This document shows, piece by piece, positions 63,841-64,000 of a stretch of 64,000 nt of DNA. The translations under genes were made by a program, and so were the position numbers. The notes beneath the pieces are model-generated. The model saw only the letters and a program-made list of their open reading frames with translations. It made no database searches and had not been told where the DNA came from. How positions within the stretch are numbered: the first letter of the stretch is position 1; each line of letters begins with the position of its first letter. The stretch is from contig NC_087065.1 in the NCBI RefSeq assembly GCF_963678635.1, forward strand, positions 41,417,430 through 41,481,429. The letters run 5' to 3'. The stretch is from Symsagittifera roscoffensis (lineage: Eukaryota; Xenacoelomorpha; Acoela; Convolutidae).

Positions 63841-64000
63841 AGCTTAGCCAACAAACACTTGGAAAAGAGTCATTGAACGCAATCACACAAAGAGAAAGTT
63901 CAATTATTTTTTTTTTAATTTTAATTTTCGAATTTGAAAGAAAATAATATATGCACTCAAAGTTCTTTGAATTTCTAAAACAATTTTGAATCGTCAGTTT

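Overview
The window is AT-rich, intron- and repeat-laden eukaryotic DNA with no convincing intact host gene. Its content is transposable elements, their decay products and satellite-like debris. The families present are Ty3/Gypsy and Ty1/Copia LTR retrotransposons, an APE-type LINE with a 2A peptide and PHD-like finger, an MITE with an 8-bp target duplication (hAT-like), and fold-back elements. Together they suggest an invertebrate animal (or a close unicellular relative) with an AT-rich, transposon-swollen genome. I cannot name the species.

Layout. (1) 1-4.2 kb: copies of a roughly 0.5-kb repeat, here called family R, with a strong hairpin at each end, then locally duplicated AT-rich DNA. 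(2) 4.2-23.3 kb: a long tract whose + strand is T+G-rich. Read on the - strand it holds a heavily mutated Ty3/Gypsy-like element (element A) with gag, protease, reverse transcriptase (RT), RNase H and integrase (INT) in that order. Its 3' half is tandemly duplicated as two nearly identical 3.36-kb copies, so integrase is present twice. A possible host promoter/first exon lies at the left edge of this tract. (3) 24.4-33.6 kb: more R copies, two inverted-repeat elements, a 3.2-kb element with palindromic ends and internal ~0.2-kb repeats, and small MITE-like repeats. (4) 33.6-38.4 kb: a GC-rich, frame-broken LINE encoding 2A peptide, PHD-like finger, AP endonuclease, RT and four C-terminal zinc fingers. 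A second copy of its 5' leader lies at 39.6-40.0 kb beside a ~50-bp-arm hairpin. (5) 40.1-47.2 kb: a tandem R array, a 357-bp MITE with perfect 8-bp target duplications, and decayed R copies. (6) 47.27-51.91 kb: a Copia element with both LTRs, a half-tRNA-type primer site and a 5-bp target duplication; its ORF is broken. (7) 55.16-61.95 kb: a Ty3/Gypsy element (element B) on the - strand with both LTRs, primer site and all pol domains, also broken. (8) 62.3-64 kb: R copies in both orientations.

The three complete retroelements and the LINE each carried the proteins for their own copying: capsid/nucleocapsid, protease, RT/RNase H and integrase, or endonuclease plus RT. Every one now has stops, frameshifts or lost catalytic residues, so none looks autonomous. 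The most distinctive features are the 2A-PHD-APE-RT-zinc-finger LINE, the duplicated integrase half of element A with a templated junction, the R family with dual terminal hairpins, and several near-perfect palindromes. All calls come from reading the sequence by eye. No database search was run, and edges of decayed elements are approximate.
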